From: Aldehydirespirator sp965248735
Lineage (GTDB): Bacteria; Actinomycetota; Acidimicrobiia; Acidimicrobiales; Aldehydirespiratoraceae
Length of the DNA stretch: 64,000 nt
Direction of reading: 5' to 3'
NCBI GenBank assembly: GCA_965248735.1
Contig: OZ252146.1
Span: forward strand, 2,604,001-2,668,000
The translations under genes and the position numbers were made by a program. The notes below the pieces were generated by a model. That model did not search any database and was not told the DNA's origin. It worked only from the letters and a program-made list of their open reading frames with translations. This document shows positions 1 to 7,394 of the stretch, piece after piece. Position 1 is the stretch's first letter, and every line of letters starts with the position of its first letter.

Positions 1-50
1 TGCCTATGATCCGCCGGACATCCTCTGGCCGCGACCCCTCAACAGGAGCG

Positions 51-710
51 ATGACCCAGCAACACTCACTTGACGACGCCGATCTTGTCGATCTCGGCGA
101 TGTGGAGGACTTCGAAGGCGACCCGAGCGACGATTTCGCCGATGACAAGGATTTCGCCGATGACGAGGACTTTGTCGACGATGACGATTTTGCCGACGAC
201 GACGCAGGCCTGGACGACGACGACGCAGGCCTGGACGACGACGACGACGCCGGCCTGGACGACGACGCCGCAGGCCTGGACGACGACGACGACGCCGCAG
301 GCCTGGACGACGACGACGACGCCGCAGGCCTGGACGACGACGACGACGCCGCAGGCCTGGACGACGACGACGACGCCGCAGTTCTAGAGGACGATGATGA
401 CGATGACGTCCCGCCCCCGGCCGACGATGATGATGACGAGGAAGTTCACCCCAGCGACGTGGAGGCCGACCTGGAGGAGATCCTTCGGGACCGCATCGCG
501 GCGAGCGACGACGACGACGAGGACGAGGAAGAGGACGCTGCCGGCCCGGTGAAGACCGTTTCGGTGGTAGCGCCGCCGCGTTCGGACGAGTGGACCTGCA
601 ACCAGTGCTTCCTCATCGTGAGCATGACCCAGTTCGGATCGCGCGCCAATCCCGTGTGCCCGTCGGGCGAGGAGCCCTGCGAGTCGATCAAGAGAATCTT
701 CAGCGGCTGA
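51..710 (+). CDS. Asp-rich repeat protein with C-terminal Cys finger (DUF4193-like)
   Basis: A 219-residue, extremely acidic protein of unknown function. The N-terminal two thirds is almost all Asp, with a nine-residue repeat (LDDDDDAAG and variants) between about nt 190 and 390. The last 35 residues form a small domain with two Cys pairs (WTCNQCFL then C-P-S-G-E-E-P-C), which suggests zinc binding. This tail resembles the actinobacterial DUF4193 family, acidic proteins ending in a CxxC-FLV finger; that match is from memory of the family pattern. I chose the ATG at 51, preceded by AGGAG, because the 15 codons from the upstream ATG at 6 encode Arg/Ser-rich sequence unlike the rest. The spacing to AGGAG is short, so the start is not certain. 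It probably acts in the cytoplasm. Confidence 0.7.
   Translation: MTQQHSLDDADLVDLGDVEDFEGDPSDDFADDKDFADDEDFVDDDDFADDDAGLDDDDAGLDDDDDAGLDDDAAGLDDDDDAAGLDDDDDAAGLDDDDDAAGLDDDDDAAVLEDDDDDDVPPPADDDDDEEVHPSDVEADLEEILRDRIAASDDDDEDEEEDAAGPVKTVSVVAPPRSDEWTCNQCFLIVSMTQFGSRANPVCPSGEEPCESIKRIFSG
190..390 (+). repeat. 27-bp in-frame coding tandem repeat
   Basis: Tandem units of about 27 bp (GACGAC runs followed by GCCGCAGGCCTG) encode the Leu-Asp5-Ala-Ala-Gly repeats of the acidic protein. The unit is a multiple of three, so copy-number change keeps the frame. The first units are shorter (4-5 Asp), as expected from slippage. Confidence 0.85.
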
Positions 711-747
711 GCCCGAGCAATGCCATGGCAGTGACCGAGCCCGTCCG

Positions 748-1293
748 ATGACCTCGATCGAAGAGGGGGCTAGACGGGCGGTCGAAGCCGACATTGCCGC
801 GGTGGCCGAGTTGGCGGCCGGAGCGGTCGCCGAGATGACGCCCCGGCGGGGCGGCTCAGTGTGGTCCCGGCTCGAGGCCCGTTCCGATCCGCAGGACGAG
901 GGCCTGTTCCGAGACCTTCGAGCGGACGACGCGCTGGTGGTGGTCGGCACCATCGACGAGGCCGTCGTCGGCTACGGGGCGATCCGTCTGGTTGCACTGC
1001 ACGACGGCGCCGTCCTGGGGCGCGTCAGCGACATCTACGTGGTGCCCGAGGCCCGCGGCGTCGGCGTCGGGGAGGTGATGATGGATCTGCTGTTCGACTG
1101 GGCCCGGAGGCGTGGCTGCATCGGGGTGGACAGCCTGGCGCTGCCCGGCGACCGCGACACTAAGAACTTCTTCGAGACGCACGGTCTGGTAGCACGAGCA
1201 ATAACCGTGCATCGCGCGCTGGCCGAAGCGGCCGAGCCGCCGCTTCGAGCGAGCGCGGATGGATCGCTACCGCCCCGCGGTGAGGCGTCGTGA
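748..1293 (+). CDS. GNAT-family N-acetyltransferase
   Basis: A 181-residue GCN5-related acetyltransferase, expected to move an acetyl group from acetyl-CoA to an unknown amine. The acetyl-CoA loop is visible as DIYVVPEARGVGVGEVMMD (motif A with R-G-V-G-V-G), followed by a helix and the C-terminal strand region KNFFETHGL. It starts at ATG 748, shortly after the acidic-protein gene, on the same strand. The last codons (about 1247-1293) lie inside the left part of a dispersed intergenic repeat, so the C-terminal tail (after about residue 165) was probably supplied by the repeat and is not part of the fold. The substrate cannot be predicted. Confidence 0.8.
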   Translation: MTSIEEGARRAVEADIAAVAELAAGAVAEMTPRRGGSVWSRLEARSDPQDEGLFRDLRADDALVVVGTIDEAVVGYGAIRLVALHDGAVLGRVSDIYVVPEARGVGVGEVMMDLLFDWARRRGCIGVDSLALPGDRDTKNFFETHGLVARAITVHRALAEAAEPPLRASADGSLPPRGEAS

Positions 1294-1438
1294 TTCCCGC
1301 TCTTGTTCGCTGCGCTCACGGGCCGCTCGGGCCTGGTTCCCCGCTCTTGTTCGCTGCGCTCACGGGCCGCTCGGGCCCTGGGCCTCGCTCGGCGCCTCGG
1401 GAAGATCCTCGTGAACTGCGTCTGTCCGCTCGGCCTCT
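1247..1438 (+). repeat. MIRU-like intergenic element, copy A
   Basis: One copy of a repeat family found at several places in this window. It contains two tandem cores (1294-1333 and 1338-1378) with CTTGTTCGCTGCGCTCACGG, then a tail that starts GCCTCGCTCGGCGCC and ends in the terminal sequence CCGCTCGGCCTCT at 1426-1438. The left end is degenerate and overlaps the 3' end of the GNAT gene. The right end stops three bases before the NUDIX start codon. Orientation follows the flanking genes (+). Confidence 0.8.
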
Positions 1439-1441
1439 GGC

Positions 1442-1849
1442 ATGATCGCGAGGGTGGAGGTCGCGGTGGGCGCGATCGTCTGCCGCTGTGACGAGCTGCT
1501 CCTGATCAGGCGCGGCCACGAGCCGGCCGCGGGGGAGTGGTCCGTCCCGGGAGGCCGGGTGGAGCCCGGCGAGATGCTGATGGAGGCGGTGACGCGCGAA
1601 CTGCACGAGGAGACCGGGCTGCATGGTGTTTGTGGCCCCCTGGTCGGCTGGGTTGAGCGCATCGGCGACGACCGGCACTTCGTGATCCTGGACTTCGAGG
1701 CGACAGTGACCGGCGATCTCACCCCCAGCGCGGGCAGCGACGCATCCGACGCCCGCTGGTGGCCCGTCTCGGAGGTGGCCAAACTGCAGCTAGTGGAGGG
1801 GCTGGCGGAGTTCCTGCACGACCACGGCGTGATCCCGACGATCATCTGA
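1442..1849 (+). CDS. NUDIX hydrolase
   Basis: A 135-residue single-domain NUDIX hydrolase, predicted to cleave a nucleoside diphosphate linked to another group and needing divalent metal. The NUDIX box is complete: G-x5-E-x7-REL-x-EE-x-GL, seen as GGRVEPGEMLMEAV followed by TRELHEETGL. The domain begins with VEVAVGAIVCR, and length and order fit MutT-type enzymes. The start at ATG 1442 lies right against the end of the repeat element; a GTG at 1457 is an alternative. The substrate (oxidised nucleotide, NADH, ADP-ribose and so on) cannot be told from sequence alone. Confidence 0.88.
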   Translation: MIARVEVAVGAIVCRCDELLLIRRGHEPAAGEWSVPGGRVEPGEMLMEAVTRELHEETGLHGVCGPLVGWVERIGDDRHFVILDFEATVTGDLTPSAGSDASDARWWPVSEVAKLQLVEGLAEFLHDHGVIPTII

Positions 1850-1932
1850 GTTCAGCGGCCCCTGGCGGCTCAGCGGCTTCCGGGTTCAGCAGCTCTCGGC
1901 TCAGCAGTTCTTAAGCGGCTCAGCGGCCCTTC
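1850..1932. repeat. Degenerate tandem repeat of the enoyl-CoA hydratase 3' end
   Basis: Read on the minus strand, the last bases of the hydratase gene (GGCCGCTGA, stop included) recur about five times with a period of roughly 16-18 bases between 1932 and 1850, as GCTGCTGA or GCCGCTGA variants. The copies are diverged. It resembles the repeated gene end after the SDR at 10.5 kb. Confidence 0.55.
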
Positions 1933-2681
1933 CATACGGGGGGCCGCTTCTCGATGAAGGCGAGAGGGCCCTCGCGGAAGTCCTCAGTGTCGCGCAGACC
2001 CATCTGGGCCATGCCTGCCGCCGTGATCGACTCGACGTCGGTCTGGGTGAAACTCTCCAGTACGAGCCTTCGGGACTCCCTCACGGCGAGGGGGCCGTTG
2101 GCGTTGACCCGGTCCGCGAGGCGGCGGGCGGCGTCGAGCGCCTCGCCGGGCTCGCACAGCTCGTTGATCAGGCCGAGGGCTAGGGCCCGCTCGGCGCTGA
2201 TCGGATCGCCGGTGAGCACCATCTCCATGGCGATGGCCAGAGGGATGGTGCGGGGCAGGCGCGGCAGGCCGCCGGCCGCGGCGAGGAGCGACCGCTTCAC
2301 TTCGGGGAGCCCGAACCGAGCCGCGGTGGACGCCACCCGCAGGTCGCAGGTGAGCGCTATCTCGGTTCCGCCGGCCAGGGCGGGGCCGTCGATGGCCGCG
2401 ATCAGCGGCTTGGTCCTGGAGCGGAGGACGATGCCAGCGAAGCCTCCTCTGGTGGTGGACAACTCCCGGAAGCGCCCCTCCGAGATTGCCTTGAGATCCG
2501 CGCCGGCGGAGAACACCGGACCGGTGTGGGTGAGGATGCCGAGCCACAGCGAGTTGTCGTCCTCCAGCCGGTCTATGGCTTCTTCGAGCCCTCTGGCGAT
2601 GGCGCCGTTGACCGCGTTGCGGGCCTCGGGGCGGTTCATGGTTATGAGCGCGACGTTGCCGTCGGCATCGAAGTCGATCAC
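1920..2681 (-). CDS. Enoyl-CoA hydratase/isomerase family protein
   Basis: A 253-residue crotonase-fold protein. Crotonases hydrate enoyl-CoA or catalyse related acyl-CoA reactions in fatty acid or aromatic acid breakdown. Visible signatures are ITMNRPEARNAVNGAI near the N terminus, the oxyanion-hole region FSAGADLKA, and AAIDGPALAGGTEIALTCDLRVAS, followed by GLPEVKRSLLAAAGGLPRLPR. In the second catalytic region the usual Glu pair is not clearly kept, so the exact reaction is open (hydratase, isomerase or hydrolase). The start is GTG 2681, chosen because it overlaps the TGA of the upstream gene as GTGA, a very common coupling in this genome. Confidence 0.85.
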   Translation of the reverse strand: MIDFDADGNVALITMNRPEARNAVNGAIARGLEEAIDRLEDDNSLWLGILTHTGPVFSAGADLKAISEGRFRELSTTRGGFAGIVLRSRTKPLIAAIDGPALAGGTEIALTCDLRVASTAARFGLPEVKRSLLAAAGGLPRLPRTIPLAIAMEMVLTGDPISAERALALGLINELCEPGEALDAARRLADRVNANGPLAVRESRRLVLESFTQTDVESITAAGMAQMGLRDTEDFREGPLAFIEKRPPVWKGR

Positions 2682-4291
2682 TGGGCGTCCTCGCTGGCAC
2701 TTGGCGCGGGAGGCGGCGGGGGAGGGCGCAGACCCCCGTGTCGAGGCGATTCCGGCTGGATGCCGAAGAGGGCGGCGATCTGCGGTACCCGGTTTGCCAG
2801 CCTGCGGATGGCGGCGACCAGATCGTCGCCGGGCTTGGTGGGAATGCCGGCGGGGATCACCTGCGTGCGGACGGGGGAGAGGGCGATGGAGTCCACCACG
2901 GTTGCCCAGCGTTGCTGGTTGGCAGTGGGGTTGAGATCGGCGGCGGCCAGGGCGGCCAAGCGCTCGGCCATGTCGGGCGGCAGCGGCGAGCCGGGCTTGG
3001 GCGGCCGGGAGCTGATGCGCAGTGCCCTGACGGTGCGGCCCTCGCTGATGGTGTTGGCCAGTTCGTCGAGCCATTTGCGGTGGTCCACTTCCAGACGTTG
3101 GGCCAGACCGGCGCGGAGGCTCTCGGCCAGAGCCCGGGTCTCGTCGTCGCGGGCGGCCCGGTCGGCGGCCGCGATCACAGAGCGGATGTCCCGCAGGTCG
3201 ATCTTGGCGATCCCGACGAGGGCGGCGTCGGCCCGGTCATGCCATTCGGCCGCCTTCAGGACGGGAGCGAGCTGTTCCGCCAGCGCCAGAACTGGGTCCG
3301 ACTTGATCGGGGGGAGACTCTCCCCGGCCGCCTTGGCGTTCATGCGCTCTATAGACCGGCGCACGCCGGGCACGCCGCCCCGCAGCACTTCACGGGCCAA
3401 GTGTCTCTGCTCTTCGGGAAGTGCGGTCAGCGCCGCCTGTCGATGGACCCGTTTGGCCTTGAGGCCGGGAGTTCGCGGGCGGGGCGGACGGGCGGAGCGC
3501 TTATCGCTCTTGGAGCGCGTCTGTCCCTCGGGTCGCCGGTCGCCGCTCCGGCGCCCCTCACGGCCCGTTCCGCGCACTCCGGTCCGGTCGGGGCCGGAGT
3601 CACGCCCGTCGCGGGGGCCCCGCCCGCCCCGGTCGGTGCGGGGCTTGCGGTCGGGGCCGTCCCGACGACCGTCCTCAGAATCGCGATCGCTGCGACCCGT
3701 GCCGCGGCCGCGCCCGTCCTGCTGGTCGCGGCCCCCCCGCCGGTCACCCTGGTCGCGGCCGCGCCCGTCCTGCTGGTCGCGGCCTCGCCGCCGGTCACCC
3801 TGGTCGCGGCCGCGCCCGTCCTGCTGGTCGCGGCCCCCCCGCCGGTCACCCTGGTCGCGGCCGCGCCCGTCCTGCTGGTCGCGGCCTCGCCGCCGGTCAC
3901 CCTGGTCGCGGCCGCGCCCGTCCTGCTGGTCGCGGCCTCGCCGCCGCTCGCGCGACGGAGCTGCGCCGTCCCGCTGGGAGTCCCGGTCGGTGTGGCTGTG
4001 GCGGCGGGATCCAGACACGAGCGCGGTGGTCACCAGCGGGCCGGCACCGCCGCCTATCAGCTCGAGCCGTCCGGACGGCTCCGGACGAGCCCGGGGGGCG
4101 AACAGCGCGGTTATCTCCAGACCGTCCAACCCACCGTCCACTTCGGCCTTCAGAACCGAGCCGACTGCTGCTGCATCCGGGACCAGGTCGCCCGAGACCT
4201 CGCCCTTGGGTCGTCGCGCCCCGGCGGCCCGCCAGGTCCAGGTGCCGTCGTCACGCTGGCTGGTGAGTTCTATCTCGATTCGTCGAGGCAC
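2678..4291 (-). CDS. Arg/Asp/Gly-rich repeat protein, function unknown
   Basis: A 537-residue protein I do not recognise. Three regions are visible: an N-terminal domain of about 90 residues starting VPRRIEIELTSQRDDGTWTW; a highly charged, disordered middle built from a 17-residue repeat (GRDQQDGRGRDQGDRR type, four or more copies, nt about 3700-3950); and a 270-residue alpha-helical C-terminal domain (EEQRHLAREVLRGGVPGVRR and onward) ending in Pro-rich sequence. RG/RD-rich segments are frequent in RNA-binding proteins, so an RNA-related role is possible but only inferred. The start was placed at GTG 4291; an ATG at 4363 is in frame but lies in an AT-rich, promoter-like stretch. It is coupled to the downstream hydratase by a 4-base overlap. 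Confidence 0.65.
   Translation of the reverse strand: MPRRIEIELTSQRDDGTWTWRAAGARRPKGEVSGDLVPDAAAVGSVLKAEVDGGLDGLEITALFAPRARPEPSGRLELIGGGAGPLVTTALVSGSRRHSHTDRDSQRDGAAPSRERRRGRDQQDGRGRDQGDRRRGRDQQDGRGRDQGDRRGGRDQQDGRGRDQGDRRRGRDQQDGRGRDQGDRRGGRDQQDGRGRGTGRSDRDSEDGRRDGPDRKPRTDRGGRGPRDGRDSGPDRTGVRGTGREGRRSGDRRPEGQTRSKSDKRSARPPRPRTPGLKAKRVHRQAALTALPEEQRHLAREVLRGGVPGVRRSIERMNAKAAGESLPPIKSDPVLALAEQLAPVLKAAEWHDRADAALVGIAKIDLRDIRSVIAAADRAARDDETRALAESLRAGLAQRLEVDHRKWLDELANTISEGRTVRALRISSRPPKPGSPLPPDMAERLAALAAADLNPTANQQRWATVVDSIALSPVRTQVIPAGIPTKPGDDLVAAIRRLANRVPQIAALFGIQPESPRHGGLRPPPPPPAPSASEDAQ
3690..3955 (-). repeat. 51-bp in-frame coding tandem repeat
   Basis: Period of 51 bp with alternating variants (DRRR versus DRRG), giving a higher-order 102-bp pattern. 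It encodes the Arg/Asp/Gln repeats of the unknown protein. Nearly identical copies indicate recent expansion or gene conversion. Confidence 0.85.
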
Positions 4292-4351
4292 GGCCAACAA
4301 AGCTACACGGCTCGCCGGCGAGTGGTAACTACTGCCGGTGTCACGACCGCC

Positions 4352-4378
4352 GGAAATATACATTATGTAAAGTTAGGC
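4352..4378 (-). promoter_or_regulatory. AT-rich promoter-like patch upstream of the RGD-repeat gene
   Basis: An AT-rich island in very GC-rich DNA. On the minus strand it contains CATAAT and TATATT, both close to a -10 hexamer, 60-80 bases upstream of the GTG at 4291. No good -35 is seen. It supports starting the protein at 4291, not at 4363. Confidence 0.4.
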
Positions 4379-4420
4379 CGATCCGGCTATGCGGGCGGGA
4401 ACATGCGGTCGCCGGACCCC

Positions 4421-4434
4421 TCCGCTCGGCCTGT
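4421..4434 (-). repeat. Solo end of the intergenic element (copy H)
   Basis: Minus strand reads ACAGGCCGAGCGGA, close to the AGAGGCCGAGCGGAT terminus of the dispersed element. Its first base is the last base of the thiD TAA stop. A degenerate partner, GGATCGGCCTAA, lies about 50 bases further on, so this may be a short or decayed copy. Confidence 0.45.
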
Positions 4435-5216
4435 TAGCCCAGAGCGTGGGACACCGGGCCGGGGCCGTCGAGCCGCCAGCCGGCGGAGGCCCCGATGGCG
4501 GCGCGCACGAACCGGCCAGCCGAGTCCACCGCCTGCTCCAGGCCGGCGCCCAGGGCCAGGCCGGCGGCCAGAGCGGCCGAGAAGGTGCAGCCGCTGCCCC
4601 GCACGTTGTCGGTCGCAATTCGCGAACTGCGCACCACCCAGACCCGGCGCTCGGTGATCACCACATCGTCGGGATCGCCGTCGAAGCCCCCGCCGGTCAC
4701 CACCACCGCCTCGGCACCCAGCGCTCGGAACGCCTCCGCACGGTCCAGCACCGCCTCTGCGCTCGGCAGCCGAGTGCCCGCCAGCAGCTCGGCCTCGGCC
4801 CGGTTGGGCGTCACCACCCGGGCCAGCGGGAACAGCCGCTGCCGGTAGGCGTCCTCCACCTCGTCGGACACGAAGCGCGCTCCCCTGCCGTCCACCATCA
4901 CCGGATCGACAACCGGGGCGGGCAGCACGCCGCTCTCGACCCGCTCGGCCACCAGCTCCACCACCTCCCGGCGGCGCAGCAGGCCGGTCTTGGCCCCGTC
5001 CAGGCCGAGATGGGCGGCCACCGCGTCGATCTGGGCGGCCACCAGGTCGGCCTCCACCGCAGCCGAGGCCGTGACTGCGTTCAGAGACTGGGCGGTCACC
5101 GCGGTGAGGGCGCTGGCGCCGTGCACGCCGAGGGCCGCGAACGTGGCCAGGTCGGCCTGCACGCCCGCGCCCCCCAGCGGGTCCGAAGCAGCTATCGTGA
5201 GCAGCACCGGCGGCAT
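4434..5216 (-). CDS. thiD: Hydroxymethylpyrimidine/phosphomethylpyrimidine kinase
   Basis: A 260-residue ribokinase-fold enzyme that phosphorylates HMP and HMP-phosphate in thiamine biosynthesis, in the cytoplasm. Family signatures: N-terminal LTIAASDPLGGAGVQADLATF (substrate site), VVDPVMVDGRGARFV, VVTPNRAEAELLAG, and the C-terminal anion hole and catalytic base in DNVRGSGCTFSAALAAGLA (Asp-x-x-Arg-Gly-Ser-Gly-Cys). Length is normal. The start is ATG 5216, where the conserved MPPVLLTIAASD begins; upstream codons give non-conserved sequence. No thiamine riboswitch is recognisable in the 116 bases between it and the divergent yqgE. Confidence 0.92.
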   Translation of the reverse strand: MPPVLLTIAASDPLGGAGVQADLATFAALGVHGASALTAVTAQSLNAVTASAAVEADLVAAQIDAVAAHLGLDGAKTGLLRRREVVELVAERVESGVLPAPVVDPVMVDGRGARFVSDEVEDAYRQRLFPLARVVTPNRAEAELLAGTRLPSAEAVLDRAEAFRALGAEAVVVTGGGFDGDPDDVVITERRVWVVRSSRIATDNVRGSGCTFSAALAAGLALGAGLEQAVDSAGRFVRAAIGASAGWRLDGPGPVSHALG

Positions 5217-5332
5217 GGTTGACACCACGACCCTAGATCGTGCCACACAGACACCTTGCCACACCGCCACCGCTTCGGGTCGCCGGATCGCCACCGTGCC
5301 GTTCCCCGTCCTCTACCTGGAAGACCCCACGC

Positions 5333-5881
5333 ATGGAATCGACCCGCGGGAAGCTCTTGGTGGCCGCCCCGAGCCTGGTTGATCCCAACTTCCACCAAAC
5401 CGTGCTGCTGATGCTCGAGCACAGATCCGAGGGCGCCCTCGGGGTAGTGCTCAACCGACCCAGCGAGCTGCCGGTCAAGGGCGCCATCGACGAATGGGCC
5501 ACGGTGGTGAGCAAGCCTCGCGTGGTGTTCGTGGGCGGTCCCGTGAGCCAGTCCTCGGTGATCGCGCTGGCGTCGGTGGCCCTCGACGATGCCGACGACC
5601 ACTGGTCGCAGGTCGTAGGTCGGATCGGCACCATGGATCTGGAGAAGAACCCCAGCGACGTCGGCGGGCTCGACGAGGTGCGCATCTTCGCCGGCTATGC
5701 CGCGTGGGCGCCCGGACAGCTCGAGGCCGAGCTGGCCGAGAACGCGTGGTTTGTGCTCGACCACGAAGGTGCCGACCCGTTCGTGGACGATCCCGGGGAG
5801 CTGTGGTGGGAGGTGTTCGCCCGCCAGGACGGGGAGTTGAACCGCCTGCAGCACTACCCGCGCAACGCCGCCGACAACTGA
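5333..5881 (+). CDS. YqgE/AlgH family protein
   Basis: A 182-residue protein of the YqgE/AlgH (DUF179) family, whose biochemical role is not settled. The family hallmarks are all present: N-terminal GKLLVAAPSLVDPNFHQTVL, then GALGVVLNRPSEL, VFVGGPVSQSSV, and IFAGYAAWAPGQLEAELAENAW. Length matches the family. The start is ATG 5333, chosen because MESTRGKLLVA aligns with the usual N terminus. It is divergently transcribed from thiD. Confidence 0.9.
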   Translation: MESTRGKLLVAAPSLVDPNFHQTVLLMLEHRSEGALGVVLNRPSELPVKGAIDEWATVVSKPRVVFVGGPVSQSSVIALASVALDDADDHWSQVVGRIGTMDLEKNPSDVGGLDEVRIFAGYAAWAPGQLEAELAENAWFVLDHEGADPFVDDPGELWWEVFARQDGELNRLQHYPRNAADN

Positions 5882-5900
5882 CGCCTCCCTGGGCGGCGGC

Positions 5901-7394
5901 TCAGCCCGGTGCGGGTTCTGGCTCGGGCTCAGGGGCTGCAGTCGCCTCCCGGCTGACCGCGGCGATGATCCGCTCGATCTCGTCGTTGATCAGATCGACC
6001 ACCCAGCGTGATCCGGTCTGGTTGAGATGCACCCCGTCCTGCTGGCGGACGTCTACCGGCCTGCCTTCGGGGACGCCCGGCGGGGGAACCGCGTCGCGGT
6101 AGGGCTCGTCGCCGCCGAACATGTCCCAGATGTCGATCATGGTCACGAAGTCGCGCTCGGCCGCCGAGGTGGCCGCGAGCTGGTTCATGACCGCGTAGCC
6201 CTCTCGGAATTCGTCGCTGCGGGTCGGAGGCAGGCCGACCCAGATCACCTGCCGGTGGGGAGCCTCCAGCACGTCGAAGGCGACGCCGAGCCGCCGGCGC
6301 CACTCGGCTCGCCACTCGTCGCTGCCCCTGCTCAGGGTCTGGCCCTCCAGCGACATCATGGATTGCCAGTCGTTGCTGCCCAGGGTCGCCACCACCAGCT
6401 CGGGATCGAACTGGACCGCGATGGCGAAAAAGTGGACGGGCCAGTTGAAGTACGAGGGCCGGGCCAGGCCGGTGGAATGCCGCTGGTTGAGCGTGATGTC
6501 CAGCACGTCGCTGAGCTGGCTCTCCCGCAGGCTGTGGCCGAAGTAGAAGGCCTGGCTGTCGCCGGCCACGAAAGTACGAAGGGGAGAGTCCGACGACACT
6601 GGCGCGGGGCGGACATAGGACGGCGGCTCGGGGGGCACGGTGGTGGTTGTGGTGGAGGTGGTGGTCGTGGTGGCCGTGTCGGTCGCGGTGGTCGTGGTGG
6701 CCGTGTCGGTCGCGGTGGTCGTGTCTGACGTGTCGGTCGCGGTGGTCGTGGTGGCCGTGTCGGTCGCGGTGGTCGTGTCTGACGTGTCGGTCGTGTCGAC
6801 GCTGGTCGTGGGCACCGCGACGGCCTCCTCGGGCAGCGCGGAGGTGGTCGCGGTCGGCGGCTGCTCCGTCGCCGCGCCGAACTCGAGTTGGAGCAGGTCA
6901 TCGACCTCGCCGATCACGTCGATCTGCTGGCCCGCGTCGTCGCCCGCGCCCCGCAGGTCGCGCAGCAGGTCGTAGGGGCGGTTCAGCGCCAGCCGGTCCG
7001 CCAGCCGGTCGGTCTCGGTGGCCGCCTCCAGCCAGCGGTCCCGGTCCGGTCCCAGAGGCAGCCTGTCGGCGATCTCCACGATCTTGCCGCTGACAAGCAG
7101 GGCGGCCATTCCTAGGCACAGCGTGGCCGAGAGCACCGAGGCCCGCACCGACTTGGTGGGGGTCTGGTCGGCGGCGGTGTCGGGAACCGGCGGCCGGATC
7201 CGCTCCAGGAGCGGCTTGGCTCGGGCGGCGAGGCCATTGAGCTGCTGCAGCAGCCGCCGGACCCGCTGGCGGGTCCAGAGGAAGCGGATCCGCTTGACCC
7301 GCCCGATGTCCAGCTTCTGCTCGCGTACGCGCCTGCCCCACAGACGGGTTCGACGGTCCGTCGCCGGTTGCTGCTCGCGTGCCCGCCTGCGCAT
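5901..7394 (-). CDS. Membrane-anchored SGNH hydrolase-like protein (O-acetylation partner)
   Basis: A 497-residue protein with a basic cytoplasmic N terminus, one membrane segment (around residues 85-105, LSATLCLGMAALLVSG), a Thr/Asp/Ala-rich linker of about 60 residues, and an extracellular SGNH-type domain. In that domain RTFVAGDSQAFYFG holds the Gly-Asp-Ser nucleophile block, VVATLGSNDWQSM the Gly-x-Asn block, and DGVHLNQTG the Asp-x-x-His pair. Such domains act as esterases or O-acetyltransferases on glycans. The stop of the upstream MBOAT gene overlaps its ATG (TGATG). The MBOAT plus SGNH pairing mirrors AlgI/AlgJ-type systems, so export and transfer of acetyl groups to a surface glycan is the likely job. 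The target is unknown. Confidence 0.82.
   Translation of the reverse strand: MRRRAREQQPATDRRTRLWGRRVREQKLDIGRVKRIRFLWTRQRVRRLLQQLNGLAARAKPLLERIRPPVPDTAADQTPTKSVRASVLSATLCLGMAALLVSGKIVEIADRLPLGPDRDRWLEAATETDRLADRLALNRPYDLLRDLRGAGDDAGQQIDVIGEVDDLLQLEFGAATEQPPTATTSALPEEAVAVPTTSVDTTDTSDTTTATDTATTTTATDTSDTTTATDTATTTTATDTATTTTTSTTTTTVPPEPPSYVRPAPVSSDSPLRTFVAGDSQAFYFGHSLRESQLSDVLDITLNQRHSTGLARPSYFNWPVHFFAIAVQFDPELVVATLGSNDWQSMMSLEGQTLSRGSDEWRAEWRRRLGVAFDVLEAPHRQVIWVGLPPTRSDEFREGYAVMNQLAATSAAERDFVTMIDIWDMFGGDEPYRDAVPPPGVPEGRPVDVRQQDGVHLNQTGSRWVVDLINDEIERIIAAVSREATAAPEPEPEPAPG
6640..6800 (-). repeat. Thr/Asp-rich coding repeat in the SGNH protein linker
   Basis: Short tandem units (minus strand ACGGCCACCACGACC, with GACACGTCAGACACG inserted) encode TATDTATTTT and TDTSDTTT repeats. 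The unit is in frame. It forms the extracellular stalk between the membrane segment and the catalytic domain and is likely a site of length variation. Confidence 0.8.

Noticed and set aside
2526..4657. Long plus-strand frames opposite the RGD-repeat gene
   Set aside because: They encode only Arg/Pro/Ser or Ala/Val-rich repeats as mirror images of the minus-strand repeat, and they cross known genes.
5217..5332. TPP riboswitch in front of thiD
   Set aside because: No CTGAGA/ACCTGA-type conserved core is visible in the 116-base gap.
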